Source: Smallanthus sonchifolius
Taxonomy: Eukaryota; Streptophyta; Magnoliopsida; Asterales; Asteraceae
Assembly (NCBI GenBank): GCA_023525975.1
Contig: CM042038.1
Location: 12,409,272-12,473,271, forward strand
DNA length: 64,000 nucleotides
Direction: 5' to 3'
The notes below the pieces were generated by a model. That model searched no databases. It worked only from the letters and a program-made list of their open reading frames with translations, and was not told where the DNA came from. The position numbers and the translations under genes are program-made. Positions 42,990 through 53,700 of the stretch are shown piece by piece (position 1 is the stretch's first letter; each line of letters opens with the position of its first letter).

Positions 42990-45425
42990 TTTAACCCTAA
43001 GCCCAAAGCTACCGATCGAAAACCACAGTTACCGTCTGGATTTACATCCTGTATATGTGAAATGTACGGATGAAACACAGACGGTATCGAATCCTTAAAA
43101 CATTTTATATTGTTAACCGCATCTTTCCCCGTAATCAATGGAAACCCTAGATGGGCGTTATCATCTTGCGGTTGCTTTCCTTTACCCTTCGTTGAACGAC
43201 TGTGTTGAAAGACCGAACTCGCTTGTATAGACTCTTGTGACGCAATATACGAGCTGTGTCTCGCATGGTCACATTTGCTCGGTTGGGATCCTGTGAATGA
43301 GCTGTTTCTCGCGACATCCTGTTTCCTTTGTTGTTGCTTTTTCAAAGTTGGACGACCGCGAGTATCTTCTTGTACCATAGGCGCTTTCTTGTTACTTTTG
43401 CTCGGAAAGACAACCCATGCGATTCTCGACAGCATACTTCTTTTGACCTGATCGGGTTGTGACATGATTTTGTTTCTCACTTGACCCAGTACCTTATCCA
43501 CGTCTACATTTTCATCATCGACAAACGACGGTTTTAAATCAAGTTTCCTCCAGAAGACGTCCACCGCATCTAGAGGGATTATGCCACCTGTATTTTAAAC
43601 GAAATAGTCAGAACATTTTGAAAAGCACACGGCAACCCACAAATACTAAATAGTCAGAACAGTTTACCTGTAGCTTCGATATCTGCCAGACGACAAGCAC
43701 ACGGCAACCCACAACTACTGAAAAGTTGGCACCCACACGTTGCATTTTGTTTCCGTATATTTGATAACTTGTACCACTCGTTTTCTATCAAATCTAGAGC
43801 TTTATGTGAAACTTTACCGTGCAGGTTATCAAACAATTCAATAGCTATGTGGCTGTCCATTTTCCTTATCAGGCTTGTTCCAAACCCAAACTGTAACTGA
43901 TAATACTGATCTGATACAATTTCATCAACAAACCCAACAAGTCTATCTAGCGAGCTGTTAGCGTTTCTAAGATAGCTCTTTAAGAGCGAATGCTGGCTCT
44001 CGACTCGGTTCGTTGTATGTTGACCAAAATTGAGGTTTCTGTTGGACCACGCCGATACAAACTTTTCTTTATACGGGTCCAGCCAATTTTTAGTCACATA
44101 ATCTATAACTCCTGGAAAAATATTTAATATTGAATAAATATTTAAATACTGAAAATATTAAATATTTAATATTTAAAACTTACTTCCTCGTTTGGCTGCA
44201 TACAGACGTTCGTAAAGCCGGTTGAAGTTGTACTGGTATATATCTGGCGTGGGAGACTCACATAATACCGACCATGAATACTTGAAATTTTTCCAGTCTT
44301 CGTCTGTAAATGATGCCCTGCAATGTTTTGCGATATTCTCGTGTATGTGCCACCGACATAGGTTCTTGGAACAGCCCGGAAATATTTTATCACACGCGTT
44401 CATAAGAGCTTTGTCCCTATCTGTTACTATCACACTCGAGTATAGTAGACGTATTTTTTAGAAGAAAGCAGGTTTTCCAGAATCTGTATTGGAGTTTCAC
44501 CGACTCTCGTTTCGTTTTTTATCTTTTGTATAGCATTATAAATGTCCTTTTTAATGCAACTACTCTCTGGGTTTTGTTCCCTTATAGTTGCCAGAATGTT
44601 TCGTGGCAACATGTTTTGCGAGTACAACTTCCCCACCAAAAGTTGTTCCGACTGACACAGTCTCCTTGCAAACGAGTGCGCCACAAGATGTTGACTAGGA
44701 TCGTGGTTATGACTGTCATCCTTCACCGTTAATTTCCAATCACCAGTATTTTCTTGATACTCTCCTTCCAATTTAAAGGGACAACCTATTTTTTTGCTAC
44801 CGGCACGTCTAACCGTGGCAGTAGACGCACGTTCGCCGTGACGGTCACACACAAGCCACACCTTGATAAACGGTTCCGTCGGATCGTCGCCTTTTCTCCT
44901 CGATCGTCGGGTGACAAGGACGTAACCATTCTCACGTCCTCTCCGCATAGCCCAATCCACCAACTGTTCACGAGACTGAAAATTCTGGTCAGTTTTATAC
45001 GACACATTTTGATGGTTTTGTTCTTCGTCTTTGGAGTCGTCGGTTTGTTGTGTCGGGTAAGAGACTTCACCGCACACGAAGTTGTTAGTTTGTTGTGTCG
45101 GGGAGGAGACTTCACCGTATACGAAGTCGTTCGTGGGTTGTGTAAGGTAAGACGGTTCACCGTATACGAACTCGGGATTGCTCAGTGGCTCGTTCAAATC
45201 TGGAAGCCTTACCCGTTGATTAGAATAAACGTCGGACGAGACCTCCTCCCAGTTCACCTCTTGAACGCCAGAACTTTGCGGGTTGTTTTCCAGCGACTCG
45301 TTAGAATATACCTGAAAACCGTAGTTACCATCCCACCACCAAGACATGTTTATAATTTTTGAGAGATTGTTTGAAATTTTTTTGAACGATACGTTCGAAT
45401 GAGAATTTTGCATGGTTAAATACAC
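42990..45425 (-). pseudogene. MULE transposase gene: FAR1, MULE, SWIM and OTU-like parts, broken
   Basis: In minus-strand order the first part (45425-44430) has an acidic N-terminus and a FAR1-type zinc domain (VWLVCDRHGE, KKIGCPFKL, NHDPSQHL). A short MULE-domain piece follows (TDRDKALMNACDKIFPG, LCRWHIHENI, about 44433-44184). The intron 44112-44183 comes next. The exon 44111-43668 has the TTNRVESQHSLLK block and a SWIM finger (CGCQLFSSCGLPCACRLADI). The exon from 43587 leads to DGNCGFRSVALGLGLN, the Cys-containing motif of OTU proteases. The central catalytic block of the MULE domain, normally between YYTR and IVTDRDKAL, is deleted with a frame change near 44435. The OTU domain stops after GLGLN, where the AT-rich tandem repeat begins. 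It cannot make a working transposase. Confidence 0.8.
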
Positions 45426-45429
45426 AAAA

Positions 45430-45770
45430 TTTGGCCCCTATACGCATCGTATAGGGCAATACGGTGCGTATAGGATTCGGGTCAAACCTCGTATACGCAT
45501 CGTATAGTTCAATACGATGCGTATAGCGTACGAGGTACTTTCTGCAACTAGTCAACATCACATCGCTATACGCTCCGTATAGATCTATACGTGGCGTATA
45601 GCGATGTGATGGTTGACTAGTAGCAGAAAGTACCTCGTACGCTATACGCATCGTATTGACCTATACGATGCGTATACGAGGTTTGAATGACCAGGTTGTA
45701 CGAGGATGTCAGGCATGGGAAATTGTGAAGGGCTATACGCATCGTATTGCCCTATACGATGCGTATATGG
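45430..45770. repeat. Nested foldback palindromes in the MULE end
   Basis: Short palindromes (TATACGCATCGTATAG with its partner CAATACGATGCGTATA) repeat at least four times. The middle pair is itself enclosed by a larger inverted repeat: GTACGAGGTACTTTCTGCAA near 45530 and its complement near 45640, around GATGTGATGGTTGACTAGT. The same nested layout recurs at 60086-60300. Confidence 0.85.
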
Positions 45771-45820
45771 CCAAGTCCATTTAGCAATTCCCGTATGTGG
45801 TTAGTAGTCCCCTTTTTTTA

Positions 45821-46620
45821 TTTGTACAAACAAATTAACTAACGTTTAATTAAAGTTTTTGTTTCTAATAATAATTAATATAAAAAGTATTACAAATATT
45901 TATTCGATTTTTTCAAATTGATTTTGTATTAAATGCTAATATCATTTTCTAAGAATACATGTATATATGGTTTCTAATAGTTTTGGTAATTTATTTATCA
46001 ATAGTATATGTATATCAGATGATTCAAGAATATATATGTTTATGGGATCACAAATGAAACGAACGATACAACAATATAATGTAGATGGAAAGTCAATTTA
46101 AATTTAATTTCATAGTCAAAGTCAAAATTACAATAATTAATGGTGTGGAAATTAAAGTATAATATTAATTATTAGAAGAGAAAGGATGGGATTTGTAGTT
46201 TGACTTTGATACGTATACGTTTTGTGATATCCGGTCAAATAAGCGTTTCCTAATTAAAAATTCAATCAAACCCATCATCATCCCTTTGATAATAACTATT
46301 TCACTTTTAACTAACTTTCAAAACCAACCCAACAGAGGCGTCTAAAATATTCTTGTTATAATAACTTGAAAATGTAAAAGAATTGGAAAATTTCGTATTT
46401 TCTGATGAGCTATTATTCTTCATCTTTTTTTGAGCGGCATGAAAATTTCAAGACTCGGGTTGTCCTTTAGGCAAACAAACAGGTTTCAAATTATAAAATT
46501 ACACCATACATTCCAATCTATATTTTCTACAAAGGAATTTGCTTTTATCTCCACCAATAGATCATCGTTTGGTATTGTTGTTAAAAGCCTTTTTCGTTTC
46601 TTGTTTTCCATATAAAACAA
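45821..46620. other. AT-rich intergenic sequence
   Basis: A 61-codon frame at 46430-46615 has no recognised family. Nothing else supported. Confidence 0.45.
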
Positions 46621-46622
46621 AG

Positions 46623-46820
46623 TTACCAAAAATATTGCCTGAAGTATTTTATTTTTAGGCTTTTTCCTATTTTGATTGGGAGGTCCATCAACTCCTTAAC
46701 AGACCTGCATGCCATGTTAGAAATTTTGCTTTGGAATGTGACTCGTTCGCAAGTCTGCTTTGCAAAATCACAGAGGTGTTCCACTATTTCTGTTGTATCT
46801 TCGCACCTTGCATTATTCAT
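46623..46820 (-). CDS. Short unrecognised coding-like fragment
   Basis: A 65-codon minus-strand frame starts MNNARCEDTTEIVEHLCDFA and has a protein-like composition with CDFAKQTCERV and VKELMDLPIKIG. I do not recognise a family, and no neighbouring exon was found. It could be a gene fragment or chance. Confidence 0.22.
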   Translation of the reverse strand: MNNARCEDTTEIVEHLCDFAKQTCERVTFQSKISNMACRSVKELMDLPIKIGKSLKIKYFRQYFW

Positions 46821-46841
46821 TATCTAATGCTAGTGTATAAT

Positions 46842-47950
46842 TGTAACAGCCGACAAAGTTCAATCCCTAATTTGTACATAATTGAAACTAGAAGGACTAG
46901 AACTACAAATAAGTCAAACCTCAGGGACCCAAAAGTAAAAATTGGGAAAAAGCGGCGGTAGCGGACTTTAACACATGTCAAAATAAAAAACAAAACCCTG
47001 GGGACTGAAAGTGTCAAGTACCAAAGTTGGGGGTTGAAAAATGAAAAATATAGAAAAGGGTTCGGTAGCGGACCACTACCAAAACCCTAGCGGTCAGCGA
47101 AGAAGGAATAAACCAAGAAATTTCACGTGTGTGATGACTAACCTTGAGGGTTTAACGCGTGTCATGGGTAGCAAACCGCTACCCATTCCCTTAGCGGTTC
47201 AACACGTCGCAAAAAAGGGGTTGGTCCGCTAGAAATGTGACACGTGTAGGGCTGAGACAAGCCAAGTGGTAGCGGACCGCTACCACGTAACTTAGCGGTC
47301 CGATAACCTCCTTCATTCAGCCTAAGTTTGAGTTCAAGGCTCGTTCAATTTAACAACAATTCCAAAACAACTTTTCACTCTCAAAAGTTGTAGCCCACCT
47401 CTACTTACACACCATAATCCCGAGGAAATATCCGACTCTCGCTTAAACGCCGCTCTCTCGATAAAAAGCTTTTAAGATAAGGTGCTAGAGCTTTAGTGCC
47501 ACGTTCTTAAGAGACTACCAACCTTAGTTGTCGTTGTCTTCTATCAAGGTGATTACGTTTATTGCTTTCAAAACTTTCAAACAGTTTATGTTTGCGAAAA
47601 TGTCAAAGTATATATTAAATACATTGATGGGTGAAGGGCTTGCTATCGATTGACATTCGGGCCATAAGTATACGTAAAATTTGTATGTGATGTAAGACGG
47701 AGGTGGTACACCACGCGATAAGTCATATTAGGGCAGTGACCCTAGCAGTCACATTACAGAGGGGGATGTCAGTGTATACCGTGGTTGTACGCTCAAATGA
47801 AATAATCAGCTGAATATGTAATTTGTACACATAATACTGTTCATGCCAAAATATTTTCGTGTCATAATAAATGTGATCACCAGCATTCGTGCTGACTTTT
47901 TTTTTCAAAATGTTTTAAAAGAAACCATAAATTGGTTAATTGTTTGTCGA
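46842..47950 (+). mobile_element. LTR-like sequence with GGTAGCGG repeats
   Basis: It begins TGTAACAGCCGACAAAG, a plausible LTR start. Between 46950 and 47310 GGTAGCGGACC and TAGCGGTCCG-type blocks recur in both directions, for example GGTAGCGGACCGCTACC. A more unique transcript-like part follows (47330-47760) with no long ORF. No second LTR, primer site or target duplication was found, so the superfamily and right end are open. Confidence 0.4.
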
Positions 47951-48204
47951 GAAATTTCGACCCCTTGGCACCTACTTGTTGCCTTCAAAACCTCCACACC
48001 TTCTAACAAATTGGAAAACACAAAGAGCACCGGGTTAAATAAAACAAATCTACGCCCTATTTCATCTTCAACGGTTTCACAACGGCGAGATAAAAGTTGA
48101 CTAGAGATTATCAAATATTTTATTTTAGTCATTCTAATAATATGAAATGAAAATCCTAACACTAACGGCCATGAATGAATATTTATGTGTAAGATCTTTA
48201 TTTA

Positions 48205-49215
48205 ATATAGAGAAATTTTCATTTTGAGTATATGTGGTTTGTCTAAAAAATCGTTTTGAATTCAATGATTTTAATTGGACTTTTTAAGTCCTCGTGTTTT
48301 CATTTTTGTTTCAATTAAAGCCATGTGTTTAACGCCGTTAAATTGATTTTGTTAACTTAATATAAATTGACCAAAATACCCTACTTATAAAAATACCCTT
48401 TTGTCTGATCTTTAAGGGGTGTTTGGATTGATGTTTCAAAACTACTTATTAACTTATTATATTTTTCAAAAAGACAATAAGTAAAAAGTCCATTTGAGTA
48501 AAAGGTGGAAAAATCTATATCTATACTATATAATAAATAAAGGTTTTTGTGCGACACGTGTCGCCACCATATTCAATCTTATCATTCGTTTCCCGCATCT
48601 CTCTCTTATTAAATGCACTCATATCTTTCAATAAATTATTAATTATACTAATAAAATATATTTATTTTAAATTATCTTTTATTACAAAAAACTTTGAAAT
48701 CTAATTATTTAACTTTTATTTTCAATTAAATAGTAAATGAAAGTTAAATTACATTAAATAGTAATTGACGTATTTTTGAAACCCAATTATATATTATTTT
48801 TTACATATTTTGAATTTTGTTTTCTATCCTTAGTATATGTGTAGTAATACATTTTTACACCTATAAAATACATAAATAAAATTTGAGAAATTTATGTATT
48901 AATATTTTTCATCCAGTGTATATTACACGGGAATCTAAGCTAGTTATTTATAAAAAGTAGGTCGCCTCCTTCCTAATTTTCCAAAAAGTCAAAAGGTGCT
49001 TTTAATAAGTTAATCCAAACACCGCCTAAAGCCTACTCTCCCTCTCCACCATCTAAAATACTCTAACAGCTACTGAAGCTCCATTGTAGTCGTACCACCA
49101 TCGCTTAATTGAAACAAAAATAAAACCATACGGACTCAAAAGTCCAATTAAACCATTGGACTCAAAGTGATTTATTAGACAAACCATATGGACTCAAAAC
49201 GAAATTTAGTCTTTA
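48205..49215. mobile_element. TIR element with nested Helitron
   Basis: About 110 bases at the left (48213-48330) recur in reverse complement at the right (49105-49210). Shared blocks include TGGTTTGTCTAA, TTTAATTGGACTTTT and TTTTTGTTTCAATTAA. A family 1 Helitron occupies 48514-48943. The target duplication is not clear. The right half was later duplicated in tandem. Confidence 0.6.
48514..48943 (+). mobile_element. Short non-autonomous Helitron, family 1
   Basis: It starts TCTATATCTATACTATAT after a host A and ends AATCTAAGCTAG before a host T. The 3' hairpin is TGTATATTACACGGG with its left arm partly mutated here (CCAGTGTA). The duplicated downstream copy keeps a perfect CCCGTGTATATTACACGGG hairpin (49483-49501). 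The early block GACACGTGTCGCC is shared with the other family members. Confidence 0.75.
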
Positions 49216-49947
49216 ATACAACATAACTTCCTTTAAAGATTAAATATCATAATATGCATTTGTTAATGAATAAACAAAAGGTAAAACCATTAATAAAAAA
49301 AAAGATAAAATAATTTTACTTATACTATTATCGATTTATATCACGAATATGTCGTTTGTCAATTAACAAAAAAATAACGAGAATTTTGTTTTTTATCCTT
49401 AGTATATGTATAGTAATACATTTTTACACCTATAAAATACATAAATAAAATTTGAGAAATTTATGTATTGATATTTTTCATCCCGTGTATATTACACGGG
49501 AATCTAAGCTAGTTATTTATAAAAAGTAGGTCGCCTCCTTCCTAATTTTCCAAAAAGTCAAAAGTTGCTTTTAATAAGTTAATCCAAACACCGCCTAAAG
49601 CCTACTCTCCCTCTCCACCATCTAAAATACTCCAACAGCTACTGAAGCTCCATTGGAGTCGTACCACCATCGCTTAATTGAAACAAAAATAAAATCATAC
49701 GGACTCAAAAGTCCAATTAAACCATTGGACTCAAAGTGATTTATTAGACAAACCACATGGACTCAAAACGAAATTTAGTCTTTAATACAACATAACTTCC
49801 TTTAAAGATTAAATATCATAATATGCATTTGTTAATGAATAAACAAAAGGTAAAACCATTAATAAAAAGAAGATAAAATAATTTTACTTATACTATTATC
49901 GATTTATATCACGAATATGTCGTTTGTCAATTAACAAAAAAATAACG
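48810..49947 (+). repeat. 569-bp tandem duplication
   Basis: The segment about 48810-49378 is repeated at about 49379-49947 with a period of 568-570 and few differences. For example, CACGGGAATCTAAGCTAG occurs at about 48927 and 49496. Each copy contains the Helitron 3' end and the right arm of the surrounding TIR element. Confidence 0.93.
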
Positions 49948-49978
49948 AGAATTATTTCAAAAACAAAAACAAACGGAA

Positions 49979-50614
49979 CAGAGGTGTACAAATTGGGTAT
50001 TTTTAAAAACCGATTCCGGTTCTTATCGGTTCCGGTTCGAGGTCGAAAAACCGGAACCTATGTACCGGTTCCTGGTATTCAAGAACCGGTTTCGGTTCTT
50101 ACCGGTTCCAATTCCGGTAATTGAAGGCGGGTATTTCAAGAAATCTATTTCCGGTAACCAACTTTGCTTTTTCCGTTCATGTTTCAAAATTCTTAATTTA
50201 AACCAATTTGACCGGGTGCACTGTAAATAAGATTGTTGTGCCACTGAAGTGTGGGTGACATTTTGACCATACATGTTATTTACGATAATTACTTTATATT
50301 AGTTTTTTTAAACTAACTTAGTGAAGTTGCTGCAATATATCAAAGAAAGTAATATGATTCACAAGGTGAATAGCTTTCTTATGATTAGTAATTACATATC
50401 TATTTTTTTTGCAAAATTGCTCATGGTCTTGATTTTTTTGTCTCTTACGTTAGTGGATATGAAGATAAAATAGTTAGCTTGCAAAATGATGCTACAAGAA
50501 CCGGTTCCGGGTATTTTTAGAACTGGTTTTGACTAGAAATATTGAAACCTATCCAGACCATACGGGTAGGATTGGTTCCGAAAGAACCGGTTCCGGCTTT
50601 TTTGCTCACCTCTA
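49979..50614. mobile_element. hAT-like element with CCGGTTCCGG repeats, low confidence
   Basis: It begins CAGAGGTGTACAAA, and the reverse complement of its end begins TAGAGGTGAGCAAA. GGTTCCGGTTC and its complement recur at both sides (49998-50125 and 50505-50600). The flanking 8-mers do not match, so the boundaries are tentative. Confidence 0.42.
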
Positions 50615-50634
50615 CATTTTCTTCTATGAAGGGG

Positions 50635-50690
50635 TGTTCGGCCCGGCCCGGCCCGGCAGCCTGGCCCAGCCTAGCCCAGTCAAATTGGGA
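50635..50690 (+). promoter_or_regulatory. GGCCCA/GGCCCGG-rich upstream element
   Basis: GGCCCGGCCCGGCCCGG, then TGGCCCAGCCTAGCCCAG, lies about 60-110 bases before the start of the 73-residue protein gene. Such GGCCCA (site II-like) motifs are common in promoters of plant ribosomal and mitochondrial protein genes. It could also be the edge of a repeat. Confidence 0.4.
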
Positions 50691-50747
50691 TGTTGCGTTA
50701 CGAACTTACGTCTTGGAGTTGAAAAAGGGAAGAGAAGGAGAATGAAA

Positions 50748-53700
50748 ATGGGAGCGTTTTGGGGGACGCGAGTGCTGGAAATAGTGAAGAAGCACGACTC
50801 AGGAGGTCTGTTATGGAAGAGAATCAAGCTCACCACCACCCGCAAAGCCAACGCTAAGAAGCGTATTCTCCGAGTCACGCAGGTATCCATCCCTCGTTCC
50901 CCAACTTTAACTTTTAGGGTTTATATCAACTCTTTGCTCCGCCAAATAAACAACTTAATACCATATCTTTCCAATTTCTGATTATTAAAGCCATCAATTT
51001 GGAATCCTTATTGTGAATTTAAGACTTTACCTAATTTAGTTTCTGTTCATTGGTATGTGAAAATTGCTTTGCATATGACATGCCATACCTTAGTGGTGTG
51101 AAGGACATTGTAACAAACTATGGTCTCCATTCCTAATTTTAGGAAATCTAACACAACAAGAATGTGTATTGATCTTTTAAACTAAGGCGTAGTCCCAGGC
51201 GAGGCAAGGCCTAGGTCCCTGGAAGACAAGCAACACGAGCTGCTGCTGCTGCTGAGAAAGGCGGGAACCTCACCTGTGCAGCTTCAGAGAGATTAGGAAA
51301 TGAGGAGAGTAATGCGTATTGATGACACCATGCCGATCTTTCAAACTATGTTGTTGAAGGCGCGCCCCTAGGTGAGGCAGACCTAGGCCCCTGGAAGACA
51401 AGCAAGGCGAGCCGCTGCTGAGAATGGTGACTGTGAGACGAATGCCTTGGTCCATGTGCAGGTTCATGTCCCAGTGCTAAAAGTGGGCTGAACTCTAAAG
51501 AAGAGAAATTGAGGAGACACCTGTGCAGCAGCTCCTTTCTTTCTTCTTCTCTTCTACACATCTGCATTGTTCAGTTGTTCTCCCTTACTATAAAGTCTAC
51601 GCTAGATGCCCTGTAAGGTTTCTGACTTTCTGTTGTGCCTTCTTTCATTTTATCTGGGCTCTTTTCTTTTCTTTTGATTGGTCTATTTCTTTTACATGTT
51701 TTTTTTTTAACTTTCTGGGCCTTTTCTTTTCTTTGACTTGTAAAAATGGGCATGCCTAAGCAAATGACTGGCTGACAAATGGAGAGGTCTGTTAATGCAC
51801 AACTCTGGCATCTTGCGTGGTTGATACACATCAATTTCTAGTGTACCTTACCTTGGTTTGGAAAAGCGTGTCTCAGTCGTGATACACATCAATTTCTAGT
51901 GTCTCTGGCATCTTGCGTGGTTGATACACGTAAATTTGTAGTGTACCTTACCTTGGTTTGGAAAAGCGTGTCTCAGTAGTGAGGCGTAGCGATCCCAAAA
52001 GGTGGCCTGGAGGTGCAAGCTTCATGTGCTTCATGTCATGCGGCTTCAATCAGAACACAATTGATTGAAATTCACTGAAATGGACCTTCAATTTTCAAAT
52101 TGATCTGAAAATTAAACTGAATTGCAATTAAGAAATAAACGGCTGGGTTTGGGGTTAAGAAACTAGCTTCTTAGGTTGTGCTCTTATGCTTATTAGTTTG
52201 TACATATATTTGTGCTTATTAGATTGTACATAAAGTTTTTTAGGTTGTAAGCAAATATGTAACACTTTTTTCTTTTATCATCTTGCTTTTTATGTTGTAA
52301 GGATCTACAAATCAAGTAAATGTTAACTATAGTTAGTTTATAAATGTTGCATGAATACAAGGAACCTTAGCTGCACCTTGGTTTTTGGGACCTAAACTCT
52401 TTGGAGCGCCTCACGCCTTTTAAAACCAAGAACCTCACACTTTTGCCTCTTCAGTTCATTTCAAACACTCACACAAGGTGGTATTCATTGAAGCTATGCA
52501 CAACTAGAAATTTTTTGAGCCATTTTACGATAGGTAAATACTTCGTCACGGGCCCTTTAAGTTTGATATATGCGTACATTAAGCATCTTTTGACTGCTTT
52601 ATGATGCGCTAAGACAGATTTTTTTAATTTGTCACTTTAGAGCTTTCACTAGTAGGGATGAGCATTTGGTAGTTGGTACCGAGTACCGGTATCTTACCGA
52701 TAAATTCAGTACCCACTTTTCCAAAAATTCGGTATCGGTATTTTTGGTATCGATACCGATACCATCTAGAGATGAACATTTTGTAACGACTACCAGTACC
52801 GTACCGATAAATTCGGTACCCACTTTCCCAAAAATTCGGTATCGGTATTTTCGGAACCGGTACCGGTTCACCCTATTCAGTAGACTTCATGAATGCTTCT
52901 TCAGTTCCACTTTGCCTTTTTTTAGTCTCCCGCCTCCATTTTTTTCTATTTCTTTTGATCTTGTTGTTAATTAAATGTCTATGATCAATGCTTTTAATGC
53001 TGATTGTTGATTTTTATATTGTTGGTTGATTGAATGTCTATGGTTTATGATCTAACATTGATTTAGTGCCAGTCATTTATGTTAATGATGATCAATGTTG
53101 GTATTTTAGTCAAATTATTAATTGATGATTATATAAGTGAATCTCAGTGGTTCTTTTTATTTGTAGATAATTTTATTATATTTATTATTGTTATTATTTA
53201 CACCAATGTTAATAACGCTTCAATAATAACTCAGACAGGAGAACATTACCATAGATTTTAAATACTGAAAGCCGACAACTGATACTGTATTTATTGAGGT
53301 GCTGTGTGTCATAATTGTGATACAGATTCTGTAGTTGAGGAACAGTTTTCTGAGAAAAATTCAACGAAAAGTTTTGTTTTTGATTGATTAATATGTGGAT
53401 TACGTGAGCTCAACATAGGGCGTTGCTGTATGTGACGCAACTAAAGGTAGAAACTTGAATAAATGCTCAGCTCAGTAATTTCTATCTCGGAGCAGAAGCG
53501 TGCCGCCTTTTCATATACGCATTGAAATTAGTATTTTTTGTGAATTTGTATTCTAATACTATCACAATATACTATGTTATTTTTAGATCTTGTATATTAT
53601 TTAAAACCCTATGCGCAGTCGGAAGCAAATTGATACTTGTAAAGGTTGACAAGATGCGACACTGCATGCTGCTTGCTCTTTGAGTTCTTTATGGAGATAA

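Larger units (their letters stand above)
40700..45820 (-). mobile_element. 5.1 kb MULE with two genes
   Basis: The element runs 40708-45812 between TTTTTTTA copies (40700-40707 and 45813-45820). Terminal inverted repeats of about 80-100 bp share CTAACCACA, TTGCTAA and the palindromes ATACGCATCGTATAGGGCAA (right) or its CCTCG variant (left). Subterminal zones (about 40755-40975 and 45430-45770) hold many TATACG-type palindromes. Minus-strand contents are a broken FAR1/MULE transposase gene (about 43000-45425) and, after a 37-bp tandem repeat, an intact Athila ORF1-like frame. A truncated relative lies at 60086-60407. Confidence 0.85.

Noticed and set aside
44526..45362. Plus-strand frame of 202 codons and others opposite the FAR1 domain
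   Set aside because: The minus strand shows the FAR1 zinc-domain pattern. The plus frames have no family resemblance.
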